A stretch of DNA of 64,000 bases from Orrella sp037026685. GTDB lineage: Bacteria; Pseudomonadota; Gammaproteobacteria; Burkholderiales; Burkholderiaceae_B. The notes under the pieces are model-generated. The model saw nothing but the letters and a program-made list of their open reading frames with translations, was not told the DNA's origin and ran no database searches. This document shows positions 1-8,803 of the stretch, piece after piece. The translations under genes were made by a program, and so were the position numbers. The number at the start of each line of letters is the position of its first letter. The stretch's first letter is position 1. Location: the NCBI RefSeq assembly GCF_037026685.1, contig NZ_JBANET010000008.1:62001-126000 (forward strand), given 5' to 3'.

Positions 1-2070
1 GTCGACATCGGCGGCACCTTTACCGACGGCGTTGCCATCCGCGAATCCGACGGCCTGATCTGGGTCGGCAAGACCCTGACCACGCCCGAGGACCCCGGCA
101 TGGCGGTCTCCGAAGTCACCCGCGACCTGCTGCGCCAGGTGGCGCAGGCCGGCCCGGCGCCGGGCCTGTCCGAAGTCGTGCACGGCACCACGCTGGTCAC
201 CAACACGCTGATCGAGCGCAAGGGCGTGCCCACCGCGCTGGTGACCACGGCCGGCATGCGCGACGCCCTGGACATCGGCCGCGAATGGCGCTATGACTTG
301 TACGACCTGGAACTGGCCCTGCCCGAACCGCTGATCCCGCCTGCTCAGCGCGTCGAGCTGGACGAACGCCTGGACGCGGCTGGTCAGGTGCTGGCCGCGC
401 CCGAGCGCCAGGCGCTCGAACAGTTGGCCGAACGCGTCAAGGCGCTGCGGGTGCGGTCGGTGGCGGTCTGCCTGCTGCACGCCTACCTGAACGACAGCCA
501 CGAGAAGCTGGTGGGCGAGACCCTGCGCGCCGCGCTGCCGCAGGTCGAGGTCTCGCTGTCCTCTGAACTGGCCCGCGAGGTCAAGGAATTCGAAAGAACC
601 TCCACGGTGGCGGCCAACGCCTACGTCAAGCCCATCGTGGCGGACTACCTGCGCCAGCTCGAAAGCCGGATCGCCGCCGTGCAGCCGGACACACCGCTGC
701 GCATCATGGTCTCGAGCGGCGGATTCACTTCCGCCCCTGCGGCCGCGCAGACGCCGATCTTCCTGCTCGAATCCGGACCCGCGGCCGGCGTGCTGTCGGC
801 ACTGAACACCGCCCGCAACCATGGCGTACGCAAGGTGCTGGCCTTCGACATGGGCGGCACCACGGCCAAGGCCTGCGTACTGGCGGGCGACGAGCCGCCG
901 GTGGCCCACAGCTTCGAATGCGCCCGGGTGCACCGCTTCAAGCGCGGCTCGGGCCTGCCCATCCTGATTCCCAGCATCGACCTGATCGAGATCGGCGCCG
1001 GCGGCGGCTCGCTGGCCCACGTCAACCGGATGGGCCTGCTCAACGTCGGGCCCGAGTCGGCCGGTTCGGTGCCCGGGCCGGCCTGCTACGGCCTGGGCGG
1101 CACCGAAGTCAGCGTGACCGATGCCGACCTGCTGCTGGGCTACCTGAACGCCGACAACTTCCTGGGCGGCGAAATGCGCCTGCGCAAGGACCTGGCGCTG
1201 GCCGGCGTGCAGCGCCTGGCCAGCGCGCTGGACATGGCGCCCATGCAGGTGGCCTGGGGCATCCATGACATGGTCAACGAGAACATGGCCAGCGCGGCCC
1301 GCATCCACATCGCCGAGAAAGGCCACGATCCGCGCGGCTTCACCTTCGTGGCCACCGGCGGGGCCGGCCCCGTGCACGCCGTCGAGGTGGCGCGCAAGCT
1401 GCGCATCCCGCGCCTGCTGGCTTCGATCGCGGCCGGCGCCGGCTCCTGCCTGGGCATGCTGGCCGCGCCTGCGCGTGCGGACCGCGCCTGGTCTCAGCCT
1501 GCGCTGCTCGAGGAGATACGCTGGCAGGAGGTCAACGAACGGCTGGCCGCGCTGCACGGGCAGATCGCCGGCGAACTGCGTTCGGCCGGCGCCGACGAGC
1601 AGGCGCTCGAATGGAACATCGGGGTGGAAATGCGCTATGACGGCCAGGGCGACAGCGTGTCCGTGGCCCTGCCCTGGCAGGTTTTCGGCGAGGACGCGGA
1701 CGCGGCCGTGCGCGGCGCATTCGAATCGCGCTACCGCGAGCTGTACGGCCGCCTGGTGCCCGGCGCGCGCGTGCAGGCCCTGACCTGGCGCCTGACCGGC
1801 CGCTCGCGCGACAGCGTGCGCAGCTTCCGCTGGAGCGGGCGACAAGGCGCGGCCGCCGAGCCCAAGGCACGCCGCGACATCTACCTGCCGCTGCGCCAGG
1901 CCTTCGGCACCGTGGACGTCTACGAACGCTACGCGCTGCCACCCGGCACCCGGCTGCAAGGGCCGCTGGTGCTGGAAGAGCGCGAATCCACCCTGGTCGT
2001 CCCGGTTCGCGCGGACGTGCAGGTGCTTGCCGACCTGACGGTCTCCGTCGAAATCAAGGAGTTCGAATGA
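1..2070 (+). CDS. hyuA: Hydantoinase/oxoprolinase subunit A (HyuA type), 5' end outside window
   Basis: This gene is open from the first base, so its start lies upstream. The first residues, VDIGGTFTDG, are the phosphate-binding loop of the hydantoinase A/oxoprolinase ASKHA fold. A second nucleotide-site motif, LAFDMGGTTAK, occurs near residue 280, and IEIGAGGGS and ATGGAGPVHA follow in the usual family order. 689 residues are visible, close to full length (about 690-710). The family uses ATP to open cyclic amides such as hydantoins or 5-oxoproline together with subunit B. It overlaps hyuB by four bases (ATGA), which suggests translational coupling. The substrate cannot be read from sequence. 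Confidence 0.93.
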   Translation, partial: VDIGGTFTDGVAIRESDGLIWVGKTLTTPEDPGMAVSEVTRDLLRQVAQAGPAPGLSEVVHGTTLVTNTLIERKGVPTALVTTAGMRDALDIGREWRYDLYDLELALPEPLIPPAQRVELDERLDAAGQVLAAPERQALEQLAERVKALRVRSVAVCLLHAYLNDSHEKLVGETLRAALPQVEVSLSSELAREVKEFERTSTVAANAYVKPIVADYLRQLESRIAAVQPDTPLRIMVSSGGFTSAPAAAQTPIFLLESGPAAGVLSALNTARNHGVRKVLAFDMGGTTAKACVLAGDEPPVAHSFECARVHRFKRGSGLPILIPSIDLIEIGAGGGSLAHVNRMGLLNVGPESAGSVPGPACYGLGGTEVSVTDADLLLGYLNADNFLGGEMRLRKDLALAGVQRLASALDMAPMQVAWGIHDMVNENMASAARIHIAEKGHDPRGFTFVATGGAGPVHAVEVARKLRIPRLLASIAAGAGSCLGMLAAPARADRAWSQPALLEEIRWQEVNERLAALHGQIAGELRSAGADEQALEWNIGVEMRYDGQGDSVSVALPWQVFGEDADAAVRGAFESRYRELYGRLVPGARVQALTWRLTGRSRDSVRSFRWSGRQGAAAEPKARRDIYLPLRQAFGTVDVYERYALPPGTRLQGPLVLEERESTLVVPVRADVQVLADLTVSVEIKEFE

Positions 2071-3656
2071 TGCATGCCGCCGTCCCTCACGCGAGCGCCC
2101 GGGCGGCGCGCCGCGACCGTTTCGACCCGATCGAGCTGGAAATCCTCTGGAAGCGGCTCATCAGCATCGTCGACGAAGCCTCCACCACCTTCGTGCGCAC
2201 CTGCTTCTCGACGCTGGTGCGCGACGCCAACGATTTCGCCGTGGTGCTGACCGACGCGCAGGGCCGTTCGCTGGCGCAGTCGACCATGAGCATCCCTTCG
2301 TTCATCGGCAGCCTGCCCGCCACCGTCAAGCACTTCCTGCGCAAGTATCCGGCCGACAGCCTGAAGCCGGGCGATGTCCTGGTGACCAACGACCCGTGGA
2401 TGGGCACCGGCCACATCCACGATGTCAACACCGTCATGCCCATCTTCCACGAAGGCAAGGTGGCGGCTTTCGCCGCGGTCACCTCGCACCTGCCCGACAT
2501 CGGCGGGCGGCTGCGCAGTAACGCCAACCGCGAGATCTACGAGGAAGGCCTGCAGATTCCCATGCTCAAGCTGCTCGATGGCGGCGAGGTCAACCAGACG
2601 CTGGTGGACCTGATCCGCCAGAACATCCGCGTGCCCGAGCAGGGCATGGGCGACATCTGGGCGCAGGTCAGCGCCTGCCGCATGATGCAGGAGCGCCTGC
2701 TGCCGCTGCTCGAGACCACCGACCTGCAGGCCCTGGGCGCCGAGATACGCCAGCGCTCGGAAAGCGCCATGCGCCAGGCCATCGCCGCCCTGCCCGACGG
2801 CAGCTACGAGTCCGAGGTGCTGCACGATGGTTTCGAGGAGCCGATACGGATCCGCTGCCGGCTGGCGGTACAGGGTGAGCGCATAGACATCGACTACGCC
2901 GGCTCCAGCCCCCAGCAACCGCGCGCCGTGAACGTGGTGCCCATCTACGCCTTCGCCTATTCGGCCTTCCCGATCAAGGCGCTGCTGTGCCCGGACGTGC
3001 CCAACAACGAGGGCGGCTTCCTGCCCATCACCACGCACGCGCCGCTCGGCTCCATCCTGAACCCCACCTATCCGGCGGCCTCGGGCGGGCGCGGCGCCAT
3101 CGGCCACATGCTGGCCCCAGCCATTTTCCTGGCGCTGGCCGACGTGCTGCCCGACCGGGTCTGGGCCTCGGGCTCGGCCAATTCCTCGGTCACGATGTTC
3201 GGCCAGTACCGGGGCCGGCCTTTCAACGTGGTCAACTTCGTCAACGGCGGGCAGGGCGCCACCGCCGCGCGCGACGGCTATTCGGCCCTGTCCTTTCCCG
3301 CCAACCTGGGCAACACGCCCGTGGAAATGATGGAAGCGCTGGCGCCCATCCGCATCCTGCGCCGCGAAATCCGGCGCGGCAGCGGCGGCACTGGCCACCA
3401 CCGCGGCGGCGACGGCATTTCGCTGGAGTTCGAGATCACGCCGCAGGCCACTTCCGTGTCGGCGTCGTTCCTGATGACGCGCCTGAAGTATCCGCCGCCC
3501 GGCCTGAGGGGCGGGCAGCCCGGCCAGCGCGGACGCCTGCTGATCAACGGCAGCCCCGCCGATCCGACCGAGCAGCGGCTGCTGCGCCCCGGCGACCGGA
3601 TCCTGATGGAGACGGCCGGCGGCGGGGGGTGGGGTGGCCCACCCCCGAAGCGCTAG
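2067..3656 (+). CDS. hyuB: Hydantoinase/oxoprolinase subunit B (HyuB type)
   Basis: This 529-residue cytoplasmic protein has the HyuB signatures FDPIELEILWKRL near the start, VTNDPWMGTGHIHD around residue 110, HLPDIGG, and the terminal glycine run ETAGGGGWGG. It is the partner of the upstream HyuA in an ATP-dependent cyclic-amide hydrolase. The start overlaps the hyuA stop, so it is probably translated by coupling. The last residues (GGPPPKR) and the TAG stop lie inside a palindromic repeat that continues downstream, so the native C-terminus may have been replaced by repeat sequence. The second HyuB in this window carries a normal longer tail after the same glycine run. Confidence 0.92.
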   Translation: MMHAAVPHASARAARRDRFDPIELEILWKRLISIVDEASTTFVRTCFSTLVRDANDFAVVLTDAQGRSLAQSTMSIPSFIGSLPATVKHFLRKYPADSLKPGDVLVTNDPWMGTGHIHDVNTVMPIFHEGKVAAFAAVTSHLPDIGGRLRSNANREIYEEGLQIPMLKLLDGGEVNQTLVDLIRQNIRVPEQGMGDIWAQVSACRMMQERLLPLLETTDLQALGAEIRQRSESAMRQAIAALPDGSYESEVLHDGFEEPIRIRCRLAVQGERIDIDYAGSSPQQPRAVNVVPIYAFAYSAFPIKALLCPDVPNNEGGFLPITTHAPLGSILNPTYPAASGGRGAIGHMLAPAIFLALADVLPDRVWASGSANSSVTMFGQYRGRPFNVVNFVNGGQGATAARDGYSALSFPANLGNTPVEMMEALAPIRILRREIRRGSGGTGHHRGGDGISLEFEITPQATSVSASFLMTRLKYPPPGLRGGQPGQRGRLLINGSPADPTEQRLLRPGDRILMETAGGGGWGGPPPKR

Positions 3657-3860
3657 CGCGTGTCCCACCTCGCGGCTGGCAGGCCACTCGGATTCGCCAG
3701 GCACCGTACAGTCCTCAAGGACTGTACGGTGTCCGGGCTCATCCCCCTCAAGGGGGCACGCCTGCGGACCGGCGGGGAGAACCCACCCCCGAGGCGCTTC
3801 GCGCCTCCCCCTCAAGGGGGCGACGCTGGCGGACTGGCAAAGCCAGCTCCGCGGCCTCCC
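3631..3860. repeat. Array of GC-rich hairpin repeats, partly translated as the hyuB tail
   Basis: Several perfect inverted repeats lie in a row: GGGGTGG/CCACCCC (3631-3645); GCGCTAGCGC (3650-3659), which contains the hyuB stop; 13-bp arms with a TCAA loop (3702-3731); CCCCC-TCAA-GGGGG at 3743-3756 and again at 3807-3820; GAGGCGC-TTC-GCGCCTC (3791-3807); and CTGGC-AAA-GCCAG (3834-3846). The block CCCACCCCCGA(A/G)GCGCT occurs twice, near 3638 and 3782. This looks like a dispersed intergenic repeat family. With the A/T-richer promoter stretch that follows, it fills the gap of about 350 bases between hyuB and the next gene. I see no gene in it. Confidence 0.8.
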
Positions 3861-3943
3861 CGCTGGACCGAGGTTTACAAGGGGGTGGCTTTCCGCCGAA
3901 CCCTATTTATCTTTAATAGCGAATAATCGTTCTTTATTTTTCA

Positions 3944-3973
3944 TTGGAAATGCCAAATCCGGGTTCCTATGAT
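3944..3973 (+). promoter_or_regulatory. Predicted promoter for the second hyuAB operon
   Basis: A -35-like TTGGAA (3944-3949), an 18-base spacer and a -10 TATGAT (3968-3973) lie in an A/T-rich stretch unlike its surroundings. The implied start of transcription is near 3980. That leaves the ATG at 3985 almost without a leader but fits a TTG start at 4003 preceded by AAGGAG (3991-3996). This is a prediction from consensus matching only. Confidence 0.5.
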
Positions 3974-4002
3974 GACGGCGTCACATGAACAAGGAGATGG
4001 CA

Positions 4003-6108
4003 TTGGATGCATGGGCCATAGGGATCGACATCGGTGGGACCTTCACCGATGTGGTCGCCCTGGAATACGCGACCGGCGCGCTGCACAGCCTGAAGGTCCT
4101 GACCACGCACGGCGACCCGGCGCAGGGCGTGGCCGACGGGGTGCGGCGGCTCATCGAGGCGCGCGGCATCGAGCCGGGCGCGGTGGTGCGCGTGGTGCAC
4201 GCCACCACGCTTTTCACCAACGCGCTGATCGAGCGGCGCGGCAGCCGAACGGGGCTGCTGGTGACCGAAGGATTCAAGGACGTCATCGAGATCGGCCATG
4301 AGCGCAAGTACGACCTGTACGACCTGAACATCGAGGCGGCGCGCCCGCTGGTCGAGCGGCGGCTGCGCGCCGAGATCGGCGCCCGCATGGACGCCGCCGG
4401 CAAGGAACTGGCGCCGGTGGACGCCGAACAGGTCAGGCAGGCCGTGGGCGCGCTGGTCGAGCAAGGCATCGAATCGCTGGCGGTGTGCCTGCTGCACGCC
4501 TACGTCTCGCCCGCCCACGAGCAGGCCGTGCAGCGCATCGTGCAGCAGGCCTATCCGCAGCTGGCCCTGACCCTGTCCTCGGACGTAGCGCCGGTGGTGC
4601 GCGAGTTCGAGCGGCTCTCGACCACCGCGGCCAATGCCTACATCAAGCCGCTGGCCAACCGCTACCTGGACCGGCTGCAGGCGCGCCTGGCCGAGCTGGG
4701 CCTGCGCAGCGGCCTGCTCATGATGCTGTCCAACGGCGGACTGGCACACATCGACGAGGCCAAGCAAACGCCCATCGAGCTGCTGGAATCCGGGCCGGCG
4801 GCCGGCGCGATCTCGGCCGCGCGCCATAGCGCGCAGGACAAGCAGCCCAACCTGCTGGCCTTCGACATGGGCGGCACCACGGCCAAGCTGTGCCTGGTCG
4901 AGCAAGGCCAGCCGGCCATCGCCTTCGGTTTCGAGGCCGCCCGCCAGAAGCGCTTTGCCGAGGGCAGCGGCCTGCCCATCCGCATCACCACCATCGACCT
5001 GATAGAAATCGGCGCCGGCGGCGGCAGCCTGGCGCACCGCGATGCGCTGGGACTGCTCAAGGTGGGCCCGCAAAGCGCCGGCTCCGAGCCCGGACCGGCC
5101 TGCTACGGGCGCGGCGGCGAGCAGGCGACCGTAACCGACGCCAACCTGGTGCTGGGCTATCTGAACCCGGACTACTTCGCCGGCGGCACCGTGCCCATCG
5201 ACGTGGACCTGGCCCGCCAGGCGGTCGGCGCGCTGGCGCGCGAACTGGGCTGTGACCCCGTCCAGGCGGCCTGGGGCATGCACGACATCGTGGCCGAGAA
5301 CATGGCCGCCGCCGCGCGCGTGCACGTGGCCGAACGCGGCAGGGATCCGTGCGACTTCGTGCTGCTGAGCACGGGCGGCGGCGGCCCGCTGCATTCGTAC
5401 TACGTGGCGCGCAAGATCGGCGTGAACACCATCATCTGCCCGCCGGCCGCCGGCGTGGCCTCGGCCTACGGACTGCTGGTCGCGCCGGCGCGCGCCGACC
5501 GCTCGCGCACGGTCAGCGTGCGCCCGGCCACCGACGCGCTGCAACGGCTGGAGGCGGTCTTCGCCGAACTGGAAGGCCAGGCCGGCGCCAGCCTGGCGCC
5601 GCTGGACCCCGCCTTCGGGCCGGTGCGGCTTGCGCGCCAGGCCGACGGCCGCTATGCGGGCCAGGGCTTTACCCTGACGGTGGACCTGCCCGCGGGCCCC
5701 TACGATGGCGCGGGCGCCCCGGCGGCCGACCACGTGCGCGCCGCGCTGCTGGCCGCCTTCGAGGCCGGCTACCGCGAGAAGTTCGGCCGCACGCCGCCGG
5801 ACGTGCCCATCGAACTGGTGAACCTGCGTGTGACGGCCCTGGCGTCGCCGCGCCAGTCGATCGCGCTGGCCGGCCTGCGGGCGGGCGGCCAGGCCCCCGT
5901 CAAGGCGCGCCGTGCCGTGTACTTCCACGAAGCCGGGCAGTACCTGGACACGCCGGTCTATGACCGCACCGTGCTGCGGGCGGGCTTTTCAGCCAGCGGA
6001 CCGATGCTGATCGAGGACGAAGGCTCGACCCTGGTGGTCGGCCCGCAGGGGCACGTCGAGCAATGGGCCAGCGGCAATCTCGTCATCAAGCTTCAGGAGC
6101 AGGCATGA
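4003..6108 (+). CDS. hyuA: Hydantoinase/oxoprolinase subunit A (HyuA type), second copy
   Basis: About 701 residues. The N-terminal loop GIDIGGTFTDVV and the second motif LLAFDMGGTTAKLC mark the ATP-binding hydantoinase A fold, and IEIGAGGGS, LSTGGGGPLHS and a C-terminal EDEGSTLVV segment complete it. I chose the TTG at 4003 because AAGGAG sits six bases upstream and the predicted transcript begins near 3980. In-frame ATGs at 3985 and 3997 are alternatives; the latter abuts the Shine-Dalgarno sequence. The gene overlaps its hyuB by four bases. It closely resembles the first HyuA in length and motifs, which suggests an old duplication or two related substrates. Confidence 0.92.
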   Translation: MDAWAIGIDIGGTFTDVVALEYATGALHSLKVLTTHGDPAQGVADGVRRLIEARGIEPGAVVRVVHATTLFTNALIERRGSRTGLLVTEGFKDVIEIGHERKYDLYDLNIEAARPLVERRLRAEIGARMDAAGKELAPVDAEQVRQAVGALVEQGIESLAVCLLHAYVSPAHEQAVQRIVQQAYPQLALTLSSDVAPVVREFERLSTTAANAYIKPLANRYLDRLQARLAELGLRSGLLMMLSNGGLAHIDEAKQTPIELLESGPAAGAISAARHSAQDKQPNLLAFDMGGTTAKLCLVEQGQPAIAFGFEAARQKRFAEGSGLPIRITTIDLIEIGAGGGSLAHRDALGLLKVGPQSAGSEPGPACYGRGGEQATVTDANLVLGYLNPDYFAGGTVPIDVDLARQAVGALARELGCDPVQAAWGMHDIVAENMAAAARVHVAERGRDPCDFVLLSTGGGGPLHSYYVARKIGVNTIICPPAAGVASAYGLLVAPARADRSRTVSVRPATDALQRLEAVFAELEGQAGASLAPLDPAFGPVRLARQADGRYAGQGFTLTVDLPAGPYDGAGAPAADHVRAALLAAFEAGYREKFGRTPPDVPIELVNLRVTALASPRQSIALAGLRAGGQAPVKARRAVYFHEAGQYLDTPVYDRTVLRAGFSASGPMLIEDEGSTLVVGPQGHVEQWASGNLVIKLQEQA

Positions 6109-7736
6109 AAACCGGCCAACGCAATACCCGCAATGCGGACGACCCCATCTTCCTGGAAGTGTTCTGGACCCGCGTGCGTTCGGTCGTCAACGAGGCGGCC
6201 AAGCTGATCGTGCGCACTTCCTTTTCCACGCTTTCGACCGAGGCCAACGATTTCGCGGTGGTGCTCACCGATACGCAGGGACGCGCGCTAGCCGAAAACA
6301 GCGGCAGCATCCCCTCGTTCATCGGCACCCTGCCGGCCACGGTGCGCGCGGCGATCGAACGCTTCGGCGTGCAGGACATGCGCGACGGCGACGTCTTCAT
6401 CACCAACAACCCCTGGATCGGCACCGGGCACCTGAACGACGTGAGCCTGGTCAAGCCGGTCTTCCATGGCGCTCGCCTGGTCGGCTTTGCCGCCACGGCC
6501 GCCCACCTGCCCGACATCGGCGGCAAGATCCGCTCGGTCGACGCGCGCGAACTGTTCGAGGAGGGCTTCCACATCCCGCTGATGCGCCTGCTGGACGAAG
6601 GCCGGCCCGACGAATCGCTGCTGACGCTGCTGCGCACCAACGTGCGCACGCCCGAGCAAAGCGTGGGCGACGTCTGGTCGCAGGTGGGCGCGGTTGAACT
6701 GATTAGCGCACGCCTGTGCGCCATCCTGGACGAATACGGCCTACAGGGCGTGGATGAACTGGCCCAGGCGCTGTTTGCCCGCAGCGAGGCGGCCATGCGC
6801 CAGGCCATCGCCGCCTTGCCCCGCGGCGAATACCGCTACACCATGCAGACCGACGGCTTCGAGCAGCGCTTCTGCTATACGGTCACGGTGCGCATCGGCG
6901 CGGGCGAGATCGAATGCGATTTCACCGGCACCTCGCCGCAGCAGCCGCGCGGCATCAACTGCGTGCTGGCCTATACGCGCGCCATGACCGCCTATGCGAT
7001 CAAGTGCCTGCTGCTGCCCGATCTGGCCAACAACGACGGCCTGTTCCGCCCCATCCGCGTGACCGCGCCCGAAGGCTCCATCCTGAACCCGCGCTTTCCC
7101 GCGCCGGTGGGCGGGCGCGCCTGCACCGGGCATTACGTGCCTGTGGCCATCTTCGGGGCGCTGCACGCCGTGCTGCCCGAGCGCGTGATGGCCGGCGTGG
7201 GCTCGCCGTTGTGGATCGCCAACCTGAGCGGCACCCGCCAGGACGGCCGGCCTTTCGCCACGGTGCTGTTCTACAACGGCGGGATGGGCGCCACGTCGGT
7301 CAAGGACGGCGCCTCGGCGATGTCCTGGCCCAGCAACATCTCGGCCACGCCGGTGGAGGTGGCCGAACGCGAGGCGCCGCTGTTCTTCAAGTACAAGCGC
7401 CTGCGCCCCGGTTCGGGCGGCAGCGGCGCCTTGCGCGGCGGCCTGGGTCAGGAGATCTGCTTTGCCAGCCGCCACGACACCCCGCTTTCCATCGTCTTCC
7501 TGACCGAGCGCCTGAAAGTGGGCGCGCCCGGCCTGGGCGGCGGCGGGGACGGCGCGCTGGGCGCCGTGCTGATCAACGGCCAGCCGGTGGACAGCCGCAA
7601 GCCGCAGGTGCTGGCGCCCGGCGACGAAGTGATCCTGCGCACGCCCGGCGGCGGCGGCTACGGGCCCGCGCAGGCCCGCGACCCGCGGCTTTGCGACGAA
7701 GACTTCAGGCAAGGCTACGTCGCCCAGCCCGCCTAA
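6105..7736 (+). CDS. hyuB: Hydantoinase/oxoprolinase subunit B (HyuB type), second copy
   Basis: 543 residues from the ATG at 6105, which overlaps the upstream stop as ATGA and has CAGGAG a few bases before it. Family signatures are DPIFLEVFWTRV, ITNNPWIGTGHLND, HLPDIGGKI, the substrate-domain segment SPQQPRGINC and the terminal TPGGGGYG. Unlike the first HyuB, it continues for about 20 residues after the glycine run. It pairs with the preceding HyuA as an ATP-dependent cyclic-amide hydrolase. A Rho-independent terminator follows before the Bug receptor gene, so the receptor may be on its own or a read-through transcript. Confidence 0.92.
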   Translation: MKTGQRNTRNADDPIFLEVFWTRVRSVVNEAAKLIVRTSFSTLSTEANDFAVVLTDTQGRALAENSGSIPSFIGTLPATVRAAIERFGVQDMRDGDVFITNNPWIGTGHLNDVSLVKPVFHGARLVGFAATAAHLPDIGGKIRSVDARELFEEGFHIPLMRLLDEGRPDESLLTLLRTNVRTPEQSVGDVWSQVGAVELISARLCAILDEYGLQGVDELAQALFARSEAAMRQAIAALPRGEYRYTMQTDGFEQRFCYTVTVRIGAGEIECDFTGTSPQQPRGINCVLAYTRAMTAYAIKCLLLPDLANNDGLFRPIRVTAPEGSILNPRFPAPVGGRACTGHYVPVAIFGALHAVLPERVMAGVGSPLWIANLSGTRQDGRPFATVLFYNGGMGATSVKDGASAMSWPSNISATPVEVAEREAPLFFKYKRLRPGSGGSGALRGGLGQEICFASRHDTPLSIVFLTERLKVGAPGLGGGGDGALGAVLINGQPVDSRKPQVLAPGDEVILRTPGGGGYGPAQARDPRLCDEDFRQGYVAQPA

Positions 7737-7751
7737 AGCGTCCGTGCGCCA

Positions 7752-7787
7752 CGCCCGGCGCAGGGGCCGGGCGGGCCTTTTCTTTCT
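7752..7787 (+). terminator. Rho-independent terminator after hyuB
   Basis: A perfect 8-bp GC stem, CGCCCGGC (7752-7759) with GCCGGGCG (7766-7773) and a six-base loop, is followed by a T-rich run (7778-7787). It lies 16 bases after the hyuB stop and 26 bases before the next start codon. Confidence 0.75.
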
Positions 7788-7813
7788 CACCAACCAATAA
7801 AAGGGGAAATACC

Positions 7814-8803
7814 ATGAGAACGACCATTGCAACGCAGTTGTTCGCGGCAGCCTGGACCAGCCTTGCGCTGGCCGCCCCGGCCTGGGCGGCCGACGCCGCC
7901 GCCGGCTATCCCGACAAGCCTATCCGGATCGTCGTGCCCTACCCGGCCGGCGGCTCCACCGACGTGCTGGCCCGCACGCTGGGACAGAAAGTGGGCGAGA
8001 CGCTGGGCCAGCCGGTCGTGGTCGAGAACCGCGCAGGCGCCAGCGGCAACATCGGCGCGAGCTACGCCGCCAAATCCACGCCCGACGGCTACACGCTGTT
8101 CCTGGGCACCTCGACCGCGCTGTCGGTGAACGAAAGCCTGTATGCCGACCTGCCCTATAGCCCCCAGCGCGATTTCGCGCCGGTCGTGCTGGCCACCATG
8201 CTGCCCAGCATCGTGGTCGTGAACGCGAACTCGCCCCACCAGACGCTGCAATCGCTGACCGAGGCGCTCAAGCAAGGCAGGCAGGCCACCAACTACGCCT
8301 CGGCCGGCAATGGCACGCCCTCGCACCTGGGCGGCGAACTGTACAAGCGCATGACCGGGGCGCAGGCCGCGCACATCCCGTACAAGGGCGGTGCGCCCGC
8401 GCTGACCGACCTGGTGGGCGGCCATACCGCCTATATGTTCGCCATCCTGCCCGAGTCCATGCCGCTGGTGCAGAACGGCCAGTTGCGCGCACTGGCGGTG
8501 ACCACCCGCGAGCGCCTGCCGGCTTATCCCGACCTGCCGACCGTAGCCGAATCGGGGGTGCCCGGCTACGAGCTGATCGGCTGGTACGGCTTTCTGGCGC
8601 CGGCCGGCACGCCCGAGCCGGTGCTGGCCAAGCTGAACCACGCCTTCAACCAAGCCTTGCAAGATGCACCGACGCGCGCCAAGCTGCAAGGCCTGGGCTT
8701 CGAGATCGTGGGCGGACCCGCCAGCCGCCTGAGCGAATTGATGGCTTCGGAATCGGCCAAGTGGAAGCAGGTGATCGAGCAAGCCGACATCAGGATCGAG
8801 TGA
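7814..8803 (+). CDS. Bug/TctC-family periplasmic solute-binding receptor
   Basis: 329 residues. A signal peptide ends near AWA at about residue 27. The mature protein opens with YPDKPIRIVVPYPAGG, the hallmark strand and loop of the Bug family that grips carboxylates through ordered water, and continues with VVENRAGASG, PDGYTLF and IPYKGGAPAL. The length is standard. Bug proteins deliver organic acids or amides to TctAB-type transporters or to sensors, but no TctA or TctB lies nearby. The start has a GGGGAA-type ribosome site. It follows hyuAB after a terminator, and a role in delivering the hydantoinase substrate is plausible but unproven. It overlaps the convergent LysR gene by 14 bases. Confidence 0.93.
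   Translation: MRTTIATQLFAAAWTSLALAAPAWAADAAAGYPDKPIRIVVPYPAGGSTDVLARTLGQKVGETLGQPVVVENRAGASGNIGASYAAKSTPDGYTLFLGTSTALSVNESLYADLPYSPQRDFAPVVLATMLPSIVVVNANSPHQTLQSLTEALKQGRQATNYASAGNGTPSHLGGELYKRMTGAQAAHIPYKGGAPALTDLVGGHTAYMFAILPESMPLVQNGQLRALAVTTRERLPAYPDLPTVAESGVPGYELIGWYGFLAPAGTPEPVLAKLNHAFNQALQDAPTRAKLQGLGFEIVGGPASRLSELMASESAKWKQVIEQADIRIE

Noticed and set aside
1929..3815. Long minus-strand open frame opposite hyuA/hyuB
   Set aside because: Its translation is rich in Ala, Gly, Arg, His and Gln with no motif. It is the antisense shadow of a clearly coding GC-rich gene.
3967..5928. Minus-strand open frame of about 650 codons opposite the second hyuA
   Set aside because: It lacks domains and has shadow composition, while the plus strand carries complete family motifs.
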